Source: Chthoniobacteraceae bacterium
GTDB taxonomy: Bacteria; Verrucomicrobiota; Verrucomicrobiia; Chthoniobacterales; Chthoniobacteraceae
Direction: 5' to 3'
Assembly: GCA_947476045.1 (NCBI GenBank)
Contig: CANJNZ010000010.1
Location: 1 to 64,000, forward strand
Length of the DNA: 64,000 nucleotides
The translations under genes and the position numbers were made by a program. The notes below the pieces were generated by a model. It saw nothing but the letters and a program-made list of their open reading frames with translations, was not told the origin of the DNA and did not search any database. Shown here piece after piece: positions 44,196 to 53,442 of the stretch. Each line of letters opens with the position of its first letter. The first letter of the stretch is position 1.

Positions 44196-44846
44196 ATGCA
44201 GCATCCTTTGATTATCGCGCCGTCCGTCCTCGCCGCCGATTGGGGGCGTTTGCATGAGAGCCTTCGTGAAGTGCAGGCTGCGGGCGCGGACTGGTTGCAT
44301 CTCGATGTGATGGATGGGCATCTTGTCGAAAACATTTCGTTTGGCCCCGCGTTCTGTGAGTGCGTGGCGAAGGTCGCGACGGTTCCGCTTGATGTGCATC
44401 TCATGATCACGCGCCCCGACAAATACTGGGCGCGCTATGCAAAGCTGGCCTCGAACATCACCATCCATGTCGAAGCGGATTGCGATGTCGCCGCGACGCT
44501 GCGTGACATCCGCGCCGCTGGTTGCACGGCGGGGATTTCGCTGAAGCCGGGGACGCCATTTTCAAAACTGGAGCCGTATCTCGGCGATGTGGATCTCGTT
44601 TTGGTGATGACGGTCGAGCCGGGCTTCGGTGGCCAATCTTTCATGCATGATATGATGCCGAAAGTGAGTGCTGCGAGGGACGCACGCTCTGCCCGCGGGC
44701 TGGGTTATCGTATCGAGGTGGATGGCGGAATCAATGCGACGACCGGTGCGACGAGCATCGCTGCCGGTGCAGATACGCTCGTCGCGGGGACGAGTGTTTT
44801 CGGTGCGAAGGACATGGTAGCCGCGATTCGCACGCTGCGGGGGTAG
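44196..44846 (+). CDS. rpe: Ribulose-phosphate 3-epimerase
   Basis: Rpe interconverts ribulose-5-phosphate and xylulose-5-phosphate. The 216-residue TIM barrel has the IIAPSVLAADWGRL start, HLDVMDGHLVENISFG (metal and catalytic Asp), VHLMI, the phosphate loop MTVEPGFGGQSFM and EVDGGINATT. The ATG at 44196 gives the usual length. A frame-consistent ATG at 44175 would add seven residues, and the frame is open far upstream inside chrA, which is not coding. Confidence 0.95.
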   Translation: MQHPLIIAPSVLAADWGRLHESLREVQAAGADWLHLDVMDGHLVENISFGPAFCECVAKVATVPLDVHLMITRPDKYWARYAKLASNITIHVEADCDVAATLRDIRAAGCTAGISLKPGTPFSKLEPYLGDVDLVLVMTVEPGFGGQSFMHDMMPKVSAARDARSARGLGYRIEVDGGINATTGATSIAAGADTLVAGTSVFGAKDMVAAIRTLRG

Positions 44847-44849
44847 CGG

Positions 44850-45791
44850 CTACTTTCCAGCGTCGAGGAAGACATCCATCTGCTGGCCTACATAAACGCT
44901 CGCGCCTTCGGGGCGGTCAAACTGGTAGATGATTTGCAGGACGCGCGTATCCACGCGCTCGCTGCTTTCGCCGGTGAGGGATTTCTTTGGCAGGATGTAT
45001 GGCTCGATGCGGACGAAGGTGAGCGGGATTTTGATGTCGCGACGTCCTTTAATGTAGGCGACGGCGGTCATGTTTGCAGCGACGCGCGAGGCGTTGTCCT
45101 CGTCCACGTCGGCGCGGAGCTGGAGTTTTTCCACCTGTCCGAGAAGGATGAGCGGGTCGCGGGATTTGTTGTCGGCATACTCTCCGGCGCGTGTGTTGAC
45201 TTGAAGGATGCGGCCTGCGCGCGGGGCGCGGATGGTGAGGAGATCGAGTTGGACTTTCATCCGGCCAAGCATGGCTTCCGCGCTGGCGATGCGTCCCTTC
45301 ATGCTGGCGAGTTGCGCTTCTGCGGCTTGTGTGGCGAAGAGTGTTTTCTGTTTTTCCTCATCGCTGGCGACTTTGGTGGCGATGAGTTTTTCCACGCGAG
45401 TCCACGCGTCGCGCTTTTCGGCGAGTGTCACCTCGGCCTCCTTGACCTGCGTGGTGAGAGCGGCGTTCTCCGCTTCCTGCGCTGCGATGATTGCGCTGGC
45501 CTCGCGGGTGTCTTGCTCGACAAGAACGTCGCCCTTTTTCACCTCGTCGCCAACCTTCACGGGCACCTTTGCTACGAGCGCAGGCAGGGCAGGGGAGATG
45601 TGAACGTTTTCATCTACGCTCTCGACGAGACCGCGTGCGCCGATGCTCGATGCGAAAGGAGCGCGCGGTGGTTCTGCGAGCAGTTTTGCCTCGGGTAAAG
45701 ATTTGAGCTGTGCAATGACGAGGCGCACGGCAGAGACGGCACCGATGACAGCGGTGGCGAGGAGAACCCAGAAGAAGAGACGTTTGGACAT
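44850..45791 (-). CDS. ABC exporter membrane-fusion protein (DevB/HlyD type)
   Basis: The 313-residue protein has an N-terminal membrane anchor (about 5-25), a lipoyl-like half-motif (PALVAKVPVKVGDEVKKGDVL, near 70-90), a long coiled coil (about 100-175) and the matching second half (IRAPRAGRILQVNTRAGEY, near 185). It is the periplasmic adaptor of a DevBCA-type exporter whose ATPase and permease are encoded just upstream, with a 3-nt gap to devA. Its outer-membrane partner is not in the window. Confidence 0.87.
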   Translation of the reverse strand: MSKRLFFWVLLATAVIGAVSAVRLVIAQLKSLPEAKLLAEPPRAPFASSIGARGLVESVDENVHISPALPALVAKVPVKVGDEVKKGDVLVEQDTREASAIIAAQEAENAALTTQVKEAEVTLAEKRDAWTRVEKLIATKVASDEEKQKTLFATQAAEAQLASMKGRIASAEAMLGRMKVQLDLLTIRAPRAGRILQVNTRAGEYADNKSRDPLILLGQVEKLQLRADVDEDNASRVAANMTAVAYIKGRRDIKIPLTFVRIEPYILPKKSLTGESSERVDTRVLQIIYQFDRPEGASVYVGQQMDVFLDAGK

Positions 45792-45794
45792 AGA

Positions 45795-46517
45795 CTAGAT
45801 GAAATGTGCTTTGTAATCGCCCGAAGCGTGAATGGTTTTCACCACTCCATCTTCCATTTCGGCGATGCGGTCAGCGAATGAGAAAATGCGGCTGTCGTGC
45901 GTGACGACGATGACGCAGCGGTCGGCCCGGCACGCACTGGCTTTGAGGAGTTCCATCACCTTGCGTCCATTCGCTGCGTCGAGCGACGCGGTGGGCTCGT
46001 CGCAAATGAGAAGACGCGGCTGATGCACGAGCGAACGCGCGATCGCGACGCGCTGTTGCTGTCCGCCTGAGAGCTGGCTGGGATAGGCATTGAGACGCTT
46101 GCCGAGGCCGACTTCAGTGAGCAATCGAGCAGCCTCTTCCTCGGCTTTGCGGCGACTGGTGCCGTTGAGTAGCAGCGGCACGCTGGCGTTTTCGAGGATG
46201 CTCCAAGTGGGGATGAGATTGAATTGCTGAAAGACGAAACCGACGTTTGCGCCGCGAAATGCGGTGAGCTTTCCGGTGCTGAGTTTGAGTAGGTCGGTGT
46301 CGAATACTTCGATGCTTCCTTCGTCCGCGCGCATGGTGCCGCAGACTACGCTGAGAAAGGTCGTTTTTCCACAGCCCGACGGCCCGACGATCATGATCAT
46401 CTCTCCGCAATGCGCGTCGAAATCCACGCCCTTGAGCGCTTGCACGGCATTGTCGCCGCGTCCAAAAGTTTTGATGACACCGCGCGTTCGCACGGCTGCT
46501 CTTCCGTCGTTACTCAT
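45795..46517 (-). CDS. ABC transporter ATP-binding protein (DevA type)
   Basis: The start at 46517 (MSNDGRAAVRTRGVIKTF) gives 240 residues and overlaps the permease stop in an ATGA. It has Walker A GPSGCGKTT, Q-loop VFQQFNL, signature LSGGQQQRVAIA, Walker B LLICDEPTASLD and the switch VVTHD. Length and neighbours match LolD/DevA/MacB-type exporters that act with a FtsX-like permease and HlyD adaptor. Confidence 0.93.
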   Translation of the reverse strand: MSNDGRAAVRTRGVIKTFGRGDNAVQALKGVDFDAHCGEMIMIVGPSGCGKTTFLSVVCGTMRADEGSIEVFDTDLLKLSTGKLTAFRGANVGFVFQQFNLIPTWSILENASVPLLLNGTSRRKAEEEAARLLTEVGLGKRLNAYPSQLSGGQQQRVAIARSLVHQPRLLICDEPTASLDAANGRKVMELLKASACRADRCVIVVTHDSRIFSFADRIAEMEDGVVKTIHASGDYKAHFI

Positions 46518-47677
46518 CTGAAAACGACCGCAGGTTCTGCACGGAAAACTTTCAGCAGCCCAATGCATGCTGCGAGCAGGCAAATAAAAACGATCACCGA
46601 ACCAGTGAACGCGAGCACCTGCCACGGTAGAAAAAAGGGAGGTTCTCCTCTTTCTAAAAAATTCATTCCCAGCAGCGTTGCTGCACCTACGCCCAGACCA
46701 TAGCCGGTTATTCCAGCTGTGAATGCCTGCAACAATACCATCTCGGAAACGAGGGTGTTACTTGCGCCCATCGCCTTGAGAGCGGCGAGATTTCGGATGT
46801 TTTCGTGGACGAAAAGATAAAACGTCTGCCCGGAAATCACGATGCCAACGACCGCGCCGAGCAACACGACAAAGCCGAACGATTTCGGAATGCCGGTGTA
46901 GATGAAATACCAGGCCATAGTGCGTTTGCTGAATTCATCCGAAGTGTATGCCGCAATGCCGGGGATTTTGCGGATACGCGAGACGACTTCCGCCGCTGGC
47001 ACATCGGGCTTCGGTTTCACAAGCACGAAGGAAAGCTGCTTGCGCTGAGGAGGTGCGTATTCGAGCGCGCGCTCATAGGTCGTGTAAACGTAGGGCTGCC
47101 CCATGAAGCTCGGCTCAGCGATGCACAGCCCGACGACACGCGCCTCCTTGTCATTCATCTCGAATGTGTCGCCGACTTTCAAATCGTAGCCCTTGCTTTT
47201 GAATTTTTTCACCGCGATCTGATCCACAATCACCGCGTTCGGTAGACGGAGGTCTTCCACATTTCCAGCCGTCATGCGTGGTGGGTGCCCGACGAGCGTG
47301 GAGGCATCGAGCCCCGTGATCTGCACCTGCTGAAACGACCCGTCGCGCAGACGCGCCTGAATGATTCCCCAATACAGCGGCACAGCCCATTCGACACCCT
47401 CGACGCTGCGCACGCGCGCCACCTCGATGTCACGGAGTGGCACGACTTCGTTCACCTGCTCGACTTTCGCGTCGCACACCCAGATGGGCACATCCACGTT
47501 GCGAATCGTCGCCGTCGTCCAGCGCATGAGACCGCAAAAAACGCCGGACTGCTGCGTCATCAGCAGCGCACAAAAAGTGAGACCGCCGACGAGCATAAGA
47601 AACTTCGCCACATCGCCATAGAGCATCTTGAGCGCAAGCCGGAGCATGAGGCCGCGAAACAAACCGAGCGGGCCCAT
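46514..47677 (-). CDS. ABC transporter permease, FtsX-like (DevC type)
   Basis: From the ATG at 47677 (MGPLGLFRGLMLRLALKMLY) it is 387 residues: one N-terminal span (about 20-45), a large periplasmic domain (about 50-260) and three C-terminal spans typical of FtsX/MacB permeases, with ENIRNLAALKAMGAS before the second of them. The frame extends far upstream to 48223 but that part is antisense to phoH and not coding. An ATG at 47647 is an alternative start. Together with the ATPase and adaptor it forms a three-gene exporter operon of unknown cargo. Confidence 0.88.
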   Translation of the reverse strand: MGPLGLFRGLMLRLALKMLYGDVAKFLMLVGGLTFCALLMTQQSGVFCGLMRWTTATIRNVDVPIWVCDAKVEQVNEVVPLRDIEVARVRSVEGVEWAVPLYWGIIQARLRDGSFQQVQITGLDASTLVGHPPRMTAGNVEDLRLPNAVIVDQIAVKKFKSKGYDLKVGDTFEMNDKEARVVGLCIAEPSFMGQPYVYTTYERALEYAPPQRKQLSFVLVKPKPDVPAAEVVSRIRKIPGIAAYTSDEFSKRTMAWYFIYTGIPKSFGFVVLLGAVVGIVISGQTFYLFVHENIRNLAALKAMGASNTLVSEMVLLQAFTAGITGYGLGVGAATLLGMNFLERGEPPFFLPWQVLAFTGSVIVFICLLAACIGLLKVFRAEPAVVFR

Positions 47678-47734
47678 TTTAGTCAAGGGTCGCTGTGAGA
47701 CCCTGAAATTTTCGAGTGCTGGCCAGTCGCGGAA

Positions 47735-48739
47735 ATGTCCGCTAGCAAATCCGGCGTGTCTGAAACCTACGAATTTGAAAACGCCCGCGTGCTTGGACAA
47801 TTGTTTCTCAACGACCTTGGTAATCTCCAAATCGTCGAGCAGGCGCTTGGGGTGAAACTCACCACACGCGAAGGCTGGCTGCGCGCTGAGGGCGCTCCGG
47901 ATGCGCTGGAGAAAGTGGGGCGCATGTTTCGGCAGCTTGATGTCGCTTTGCGCGGCGGGATGAGCATCCGGCGTTACGAATTCAACTACGCGTTGCGTGC
48001 CGTTCAGAGCACCGATGTGCCGGGACTTGATGCACTCGTCGTGACAAAAATCCAGTGCTCGCCGAAACGCGCGCCGATTACTCCGAAAACAGCGACACAG
48101 CGCACTTACATCCAGGCCATCCAGCAGAATGATATGACGTTTGGCGTAGGCCCCGCCGGCACTGGCAAAACCTACCTTGCTATGGCAATGGCCGTCGCTG
48201 CGCTGAAAAAGGAGCAGGTTCATCGCATCATCCTCACGCGCCCGGCGGTCGAGGCAGGCGAAGCGCTCGGCTTTTTACCGGGCGACTTGAAAGAGAAGAT
48301 CATGCCCTACCTGCGCCCGCTCTACGATGCGCTGCACGATATGATGGACCCTGAGGAAATGGAGCGCTGCTTTGAGCGGGGGGTGATTGAAATCGCCCCG
48401 CTCGCCTATATGCGCGGACGCACGTTGAACCACGCCTTCGTCGTCCTCGACGAAGCCCAGAACACGACTACCGAGCAGATGTTCATGTTCCTGACACGGC
48501 TCGGTGCAGAAAGCCGCGCGGTGATTACGGGCGACCCGACGCAAATCGATCTCCCCGGCAACAAGCGCAGCGGGCTAGTCGAAGCCATCGAAGCCTTGCG
48601 CGGTGTGGAAGGCGTCCACTTCACCCATTTCGCCGACCGCGACGTCATCCGCCACGAACTCGTCCAGCGCATCGTGAAAGCCTACCGCCAGCATCGCGGT
48701 GTCGGGGGTGGTCCGACTATTGGAAAAAGCGGCTCCTAG
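47735..48739 (+). CDS. phoH: PhoH-family ATPase
   Basis: The 334-residue protein has an N-terminal KH-like region (20-75), followed by a P-loop ATPase domain with Walker A GPAGTGKTY (139-147), LTRPAVEAGEALGFLPGD and Walker B VVLDEAQN, then ITGDPTQIDLP. PhoH-type proteins couple RNA-binding domains to an ATPase and have been tied to RNA metabolism and phosphate starvation. It is divergent from the exporter permease (57 nt between the starts). Confidence 0.94.
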   Translation: MSASKSGVSETYEFENARVLGQLFLNDLGNLQIVEQALGVKLTTREGWLRAEGAPDALEKVGRMFRQLDVALRGGMSIRRYEFNYALRAVQSTDVPGLDALVVTKIQCSPKRAPITPKTATQRTYIQAIQQNDMTFGVGPAGTGKTYLAMAMAVAALKKEQVHRIILTRPAVEAGEALGFLPGDLKEKIMPYLRPLYDALHDMMDPEEMERCFERGVIEIAPLAYMRGRTLNHAFVVLDEAQNTTTEQMFMFLTRLGAESRAVITGDPTQIDLPGNKRSGLVEAIEALRGVEGVHFTHFADRDVIRHELVQRIVKAYRQHRGVGGGPTIGKSGS

Positions 48740-48911
48740 CACATCAGCACCGTTTCCAGCACAAACGCGCGCTGACAGCCTGCCGGCAGCCAGTTACTAG
48801 ATAGTAATCCCCAGCATTGAGTATCAAGCAGGTAGCCCCCACTCCCAGCATCCAGTTGCCGCTGCTTTACCGCTTCGTGGTATAATACGCCCCGAGTTTT
48901 GGGCCACCTAA

Positions 48912-50324
48912 CTACCCGCCGGCTGCGCCTTCGCCGCCGGGCTTGGTCATTTCGATGGGATCGAGGGCGGCGGCGAGTTCGGCTTCGGGGAGGACTTTCT
49001 TTTCCATGCAGAGTTCGCGGACGGTGCGGCCTGTCTTGGCGCTTTCCTTTGCGATTTCGGCGGAGGCGAGGTAGCCGATTTTCGGGACGAGGCTGGTGAC
49101 CATGGCCATGCTGAATTCGATGAGTTCGTTGCAGTGTTCCTTGTTGGCCTTGATGCCTTCGACGCAGCGGGTGCGGAAGATTTCGACGACGTTGGTGAGG
49201 AGGCGGCAGCTTTCGAGGATGGCGTGGGCGATGACGGGCATGCCGACGTTGAGTTCGAAGTTGCTGAGCATGGCGGCGGCCCATGTGACGGTGGCGTCGT
49301 TGCCGATGATGCGGGCGCAAACTTGCATGACTGCCTCGCACATGACGGGGTTCACTTTGCCGGGCATGATGCTGGAGCCGGGCTGGGTTTCGGGGAGGGT
49401 GATTTCCGAAATAGCGCAGCGCGGGCCGCTGCCAAGCCAGCGGATGTCGTTGGCGATCTTGGTGAGCGAGACGGCGATGGTCTTTAAGTGGCCGCTCGCC
49501 TCGACGAGTCCGTCCTTCGCGCTCTGGGCCTCGAAATGATCCTTGGCCTCGCGGAATTCGGTGCCGGTGATGCGGCTCAAATGGCGGCAGACGGTGCCGG
49601 AGAAGTCCGGGTGGCAGTTTAGCCCGGTGCCGACGGCGGTGCCGCCGATTGGCAACTCGGCGACGGCCGCGATGGCGCGCTGTGTGCGCTCGACGGCGAG
49701 TTCACACTGGCGCGCATAGCCGCTGAATTCCTGGCCGAGTCGCACGGGCGTGGCGTCCATGAGATGGGTGCGTCCGATTTTGATGATGTCCCAAAACTCC
49801 TGCGCTTTTTTCTCAAACGCGGCGTGCAGGCTTTGCAGCGCGGGCGCGACGGATTTGGCGAGCTGGTCGGCGACGGCGACGTGGATGGCGGTGGGGATGA
49901 CGTCGTTGGACGACTGGCCCATGTTGACGTGGTTGTTCGGGTCCACGGGGTCGCGTGAGCCGAGGGGCTTGCCGGCGTATTGCGAGCAGCGGTTGGCGAT
50001 GACCTCGTTGGCGTTCATGTTCGTGGAGGTGCCGCTGCCGGTCTGGAAAATGTCTATGGGAAAGTGCGCGTCGAGTTTTCCCTCCATGACTTCCTCGGCG
50101 GCACGCAGGATGTGCGTGGCGAGCGGCGCGGGGAGTTTCTCGAGTTCGAGGTTCGTCTGCGCGGCGGACCATTTCACTGCGCCGAGTGCGCGGATGTATT
50201 CGCGTCCGAAGCGGTAGCCGGAGACGGGGAAATTCAACACGGCGCGCTGGGTAGATGCGCCGTAGAGTGCGTCGTCGGGCACCTGCATGTTGCCCATGGA
50301 GTCTTTTTCAATGCGTGTAGTCAT
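48912..50324 (-). CDS. fumC: Class II fumarate hydratase
   Basis: FumC hydrates fumarate to malate in the TCA cycle. From the ATG at 50324 (MTTRIEKDSMGNMQVPDDAL) it is 470 residues. It has the TGSGTSTNMNANEVIANR region, the GQSSNDVIPTAIH motif and the superfamily signature GSSIMPGKVNPVMCE. It lies tail to tail with phoH, with 172 nt between that show nothing I can name. A heptamer array lies just upstream of its ATG. Confidence 0.96.
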   Translation of the reverse strand: MTTRIEKDSMGNMQVPDDALYGASTQRAVLNFPVSGYRFGREYIRALGAVKWSAAQTNLELEKLPAPLATHILRAAEEVMEGKLDAHFPIDIFQTGSGTSTNMNANEVIANRCSQYAGKPLGSRDPVDPNNHVNMGQSSNDVIPTAIHVAVADQLAKSVAPALQSLHAAFEKKAQEFWDIIKIGRTHLMDATPVRLGQEFSGYARQCELAVERTQRAIAAVAELPIGGTAVGTGLNCHPDFSGTVCRHLSRITGTEFREAKDHFEAQSAKDGLVEASGHLKTIAVSLTKIANDIRWLGSGPRCAISEITLPETQPGSSIMPGKVNPVMCEAVMQVCARIIGNDATVTWAAAMLSNFELNVGMPVIAHAILESCRLLTNVVEIFRTRCVEGIKANKEHCNELIEFSMAMVTSLVPKIGYLASAEIAKESAKTGRTVRELCMEKKVLPEAELAAALDPIEMTKPGGEGAAGG

Positions 50325-50331
50325 GCACGAG

Positions 50332-50366
50332 GGATGCAGGAAGCAGGGGAAAGGATGAAGGAAAAA
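50332..50366. repeat. Heptamer array in the fumC leader
   Basis: Five 7-bp units, GGATGCA, GGAAGCA, GGGGAAA, GGATGAA and GGAAAAA, begin 7 nt before the fumC ATG on the minus strand. In the transcript they read as pyrimidine-rich TCATCC-like units exactly where a ribosome binding site would be. Confidence 0.6.
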
Positions 50367-50414
50367 GTGCGGCACCCCGCATTTCCGCACAAATTGTCGC
50401 TCTGCTGCGTGCTG

Positions 50415-51041
50415 CTAGTGAGCGCCGTTGCCGTTCGTGCGATGGCCGTTTTTGCCATTTAATGCGTGACCGTTTGCGCTCTTGAAAAACTTGGTCACAA
50501 ACATCGGCGGGAGATTTATGAAGCACCACTCGCTCTCGGCGTGCGCGAAGTGATCGCAGTGTCCGCGCGTGCGCAATTCGTTCGTCACTTGGTAAATCAC
50601 GAACGCGGCGTGTGGCTCGGGCCTCAGCACGGCGTGGGTGTTGGTGAGGATTTCGCGCTTCTTCGCCTTCTCCAATATGCTGAATGGAATCCCGGAGACG
50701 ACATAGTCGCAGTGCGTTAGACCTTTCTCGGCGAGGACTTCGGGCAGGCGGGCGCAGTCCATGTTGTTGACGCTCACGCGATTGTCGTTGGCGAACTGCT
50801 TTTGCAAATGCACGCAAAGATCGGCGTCCAACTCAAACAGCAGCAGGCGCGACTCCGGGTGCATTCTGCGGACGATTTCGCGGGTGTGGCATCCTTCGCC
50901 GGGGCCGTATTCGGCGATGACGCGCGGGCCGCTGTGGTCCAGTTTCCGTGATACCCGGCGGATGAGTTCCTTGGAGCTTGGCACGATGGAGGCGACCTGA
51001 AAAGGGTTGCTCAGAAATCGCTTCAGAAAGAGTGTGCTCAT
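50415..51041 (-). CDS. SAM-dependent methyltransferase, phospholipid N-methyltransferase-like
   Basis: The 208-residue product has the N-terminus STLFLKRFLSNPFQVASIVPSS, typical of PmtA/KsgA-like enzymes, a SAM-binding motif EYGPGEGCHTREI (near residue 44) and an acidic loop LLFELDADLC, then VVSGIPFS near 115 as the motif IV position. Such enzymes methylate phosphatidylethanolamine or act on rRNA. The C-terminal 20 residues are Asn/Gly/His-rich (NGHALNGKNGHRTNGNGAH). ATG at 51041 is used; TTG at 51044 is less likely. Confidence 0.78.
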   Translation of the reverse strand: MSTLFLKRFLSNPFQVASIVPSSKELIRRVSRKLDHSGPRVIAEYGPGEGCHTREIVRRMHPESRLLLFELDADLCVHLQKQFANDNRVSVNNMDCARLPEVLAEKGLTHCDYVVSGIPFSILEKAKKREILTNTHAVLRPEPHAAFVIYQVTNELRTRGHCDHFAHAESEWCFINLPPMFVTKFFKSANGHALNGKNGHRTNGNGAH

Positions 51042-51125
51042 CAAAAATTAGTTCACGGAAACGAGCGCGTTTTTAGCGGGCATGAAGTGCATGGCAAGTG
51101 TGGAGACGCGTCGTGGCGTAAGTCA

Positions 51126-53048
51126 TTACGCCACGCCTTTCGCAACATCCTTCGTCGAAGGCAGTGCTGCGAGAATTTTTGCGACCACAGCCTCGGCGGT
51201 GAGGCCGTGCTTGGCGCGGAGGATTTCCGGTGCGCCGTGTTCGATGAATTGATCGGGCCAGCCGATGCGGACGAGCGGGGTGGTGATGCGCTGTTCGGAA
51301 AGGTGTTCGAGGACGGCGCTGCCGAATCCGTTGGTAACGACGTGGTCTTCGATGGTGCAGAGCACGTCCACGCTGCGGGCGAAAAATTCGATGAGCGTGG
51401 TGTCGAGCGGTTTGATCCAGCGGGGGTTGATGACGGCGGTGGAGATGCCTTGTTTTTCAAGCGTCGCGGCTGCGGCTTCCGCCATCTGGCACATTCCGCC
51501 GAGGCCGATGATGGCGACGCGCGTGGGCTGGACGCTGCCGTGTTTGACGACTTCGCCTTTGCCGATTTCGAGCAGGCGCGGTGTTTCTTTTGGCACGACG
51601 CCGGTGCCGATGCCGCGCGGGTAGCGGATGGCGATGGGGCCGGTGTGGTGATTGGCCATCGTCCACAGCATGTCGCAGAATTCGTCTTCGTCCTTGGGCT
51701 GCATGTGGACGAGGTTCGGGATGTGGCGAAGGTAGCCGATGTCAAAGAGGCCGTGGTGCGTGGGGCCATCGTCGCCGCTGAGTCCGCCGCGATCCATGCA
51801 AAGGCGGACGGGGAGATTTTGCAGCGCAATGTCGTGAACGATCATGTCGTAGGCGCGCTGCATGAAAGTGGAGTAAATCGCGAGGAACGGAGCGAATCCT
51901 TCGCACGCGAGGCCAGCGGCGAAGAGCGCGGCGTGTTCCTCGGCGATGCCTACGTCGAAATAGCGGTCGGGGTGGTCTTTTGCGAAGGAGATCAGGCCTG
52001 TGCCGCTGGGCATCGCGCCGGTGATGGCGACGAGCTTGTTGTTCGTGTCGGCAAACTTCGAGAGCGTCTTTCCGAATAGCTCGGAGTAGGTCGGCGTCGC
52101 AGTGCTTTTGGTTGCGCCGGTTTTTGGCTCGAAGCGGCCAAGGCCGTGAAATTTCAGAGGCTGTTCGAGTGCGGGCGCGTAGCCTTTTCCTTTGATCGTC
52201 TTGATGTGAAGAACGACCGGCTCGTCCTGTTTTTTCAGGAACTCCAGCGTGCGCATGAGCGTGGGGAGATCGTGTCCGTCAATCGGGCCGTAGTAGCGCC
52301 AGCCGAGATCCTCAAAGAGCACGCTCGGGGCGATGAGGCCCTTCACGCTGGTTTCGACGCGGTGGGCGAAATCCTTTACGCGCTTGCCGAGGACTTTTTC
52401 GACCAGTGCCGCAGCGCGGTCGTGGAGCCACGTGTAGTTTTTGTTCGTCGCGATGCGGCTGAAGTAGCGCGCCATTGCACCGACGTTGCGGTCGATGCTC
52501 CACTCGTTGTCGTTGAGGATGACGATGAGTCGCTTGGTTTGTTCGGCGGCGTTGTTCAACCCTTCGAAGCTTACGCCGCAGGTGAATGCCGCGTCGCCCG
52601 CGACACAGACGACGTGGTTGTCCCCGCCGCGCATGTCGCGTGCGACTGCGAAGCCGAGCGCCGCACTGAGCGCGGTGCCCGCGTGACCGGCCCCGTAGCA
52701 ATCGTGCTCGCTCTCGGTGCGGAGGAGAAAGCCGTTCAGCCCCTCGTATTGCCGCATCGTGTTGAAGCGCTCGCGGCGACCGGTAAATATTTTGTGAACG
52801 TAGCCCTGATGCGAAACATCGAAGACGAATTTGTCCGCAGGCGTATCGAAGACGCGATGCAGCGCGATGGTCAGTTCGACGACGCCGAGATTCGGGCCGA
52901 GGTGACCGCCGACGGATTTTGGATTTTCCTCGGAAAGCACAGCGATGAGCTCTGCGCGCACTTCTTCGGCGAGCTGCGGCAGCAAGGCCTCAGGTAGGGC
53001 TTTGACGTCGGCGGGGGAGTTGATTTTCGACAGGATTTTATCGGACAT
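51126..53048 (-). CDS. dxs: 1-deoxy-D-xylulose-5-phosphate synthase
   Basis: Dxs condenses pyruvate and glyceraldehyde-3-phosphate with thiamine diphosphate, the first step of the MEP isoprenoid pathway. The 640-residue protein has SVGGHLGPNLGVVELT, FDVSHQGYVHKIFTGR, the ThDP motif from GDAAFTCGVSFEG to LNDNEWSI, the catalytic Glu region GIAEEHAALFAAG and a C-terminal transketolase domain. The first motif reads GDAA rather than the common GDGA. xseB lies 35 nt upstream, a frequent neighbour of dxs. Confidence 0.96.
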   Translation of the reverse strand: MSDKILSKINSPADVKALPEALLPQLAEEVRAELIAVLSEENPKSVGGHLGPNLGVVELTIALHRVFDTPADKFVFDVSHQGYVHKIFTGRRERFNTMRQYEGLNGFLLRTESEHDCYGAGHAGTALSAALGFAVARDMRGGDNHVVCVAGDAAFTCGVSFEGLNNAAEQTKRLIVILNDNEWSIDRNVGAMARYFSRIATNKNYTWLHDRAAALVEKVLGKRVKDFAHRVETSVKGLIAPSVLFEDLGWRYYGPIDGHDLPTLMRTLEFLKKQDEPVVLHIKTIKGKGYAPALEQPLKFHGLGRFEPKTGATKSTATPTYSELFGKTLSKFADTNNKLVAITGAMPSGTGLISFAKDHPDRYFDVGIAEEHAALFAAGLACEGFAPFLAIYSTFMQRAYDMIVHDIALQNLPVRLCMDRGGLSGDDGPTHHGLFDIGYLRHIPNLVHMQPKDEDEFCDMLWTMANHHTGPIAIRYPRGIGTGVVPKETPRLLEIGKGEVVKHGSVQPTRVAIIGLGGMCQMAEAAAATLEKQGISTAVINPRWIKPLDTTLIEFFARSVDVLCTIEDHVVTNGFGSAVLEHLSEQRITTPLVRIGWPDQFIEHGAPEILRAKHGLTAEAVVAKILAALPSTKDVAKGVA

Positions 53049-53050
53049 TA

Positions 53051-53078
53051 CAGAATAGGATGAGGAATGTAAAATGAT
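53051..53078. repeat. Heptamer array in the dxs leader
   Basis: CAGAATA, GGATGAG, GAATGTA and AAATGAT follow each other with 7-bp periodicity directly upstream of the dxs ATG (53048, minus strand), between xseB and dxs. It is more decayed than the arrays before fumC and the MCNRY gene. Confidence 0.45.
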
Positions 53079-53083
53079 GCTCT

Positions 53084-53365
53084 TTAGAAAAGAGCGACTC
53101 CTTTGGCCGCAGATTTGGCCGCCGGGTCAAATTCTTTCAATTCGGGGTCGGCTGCTGCGCGTCGCTGGATAATTTCGATCTTCTTCTCCGCTTCGCCGAG
53201 CTTTTGCTGGCAGACTTTCACGAGCTTCGTGCCTTCTTCGTAGGCGACGAGCAGTTGTTCGAGCGGCATGTCGTCGGACTCCATATCGCGCACAATCTTT
53301 TCGAGCTGCCCGAGGGCGGTTTCAAAGGTGTGTTCCTGCGATGGCTGTTCTTTGGCGTTCGGCAT
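53084..53365 (-). CDS. xseB: Exodeoxyribonuclease VII small subunit
   Basis: From the ATG at 53365 (MPNAKEQPSQEHTFETALGQ) it is 93 residues with the family core FETALGQLEKIVRDMESDDM, LEQLLVAYEEGTKLVKVC and LGEAEKKIEII. It binds the XseA catalytic subunit, whose gene is not here. An upstream start in the same frame is possible. The C-terminal extension after residue 70 is Ala/Lys-rich. Confidence 0.92.
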   Translation of the reverse strand: MPNAKEQPSQEHTFETALGQLEKIVRDMESDDMPLEQLLVAYEEGTKLVKVCQQKLGEAEKKIEIIQRRAAADPELKEFDPAAKSAAKGVALF

Positions 53366-53442
53366 GTTGGCGCAATTGCTAGCGGGGTTGTCGTTCCGGC
53401 TCAACGTCCAATTCAAGGCACTGAAGGTGCTACTCTCAGATC

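Noticed and set aside
44850-47677. Interpretation of the DevBCA-type genes as a heterocyst glycolipid exporter
   Set aside because: The resemblance is to the exporter family only. Nothing else in the window relates to heterocysts.
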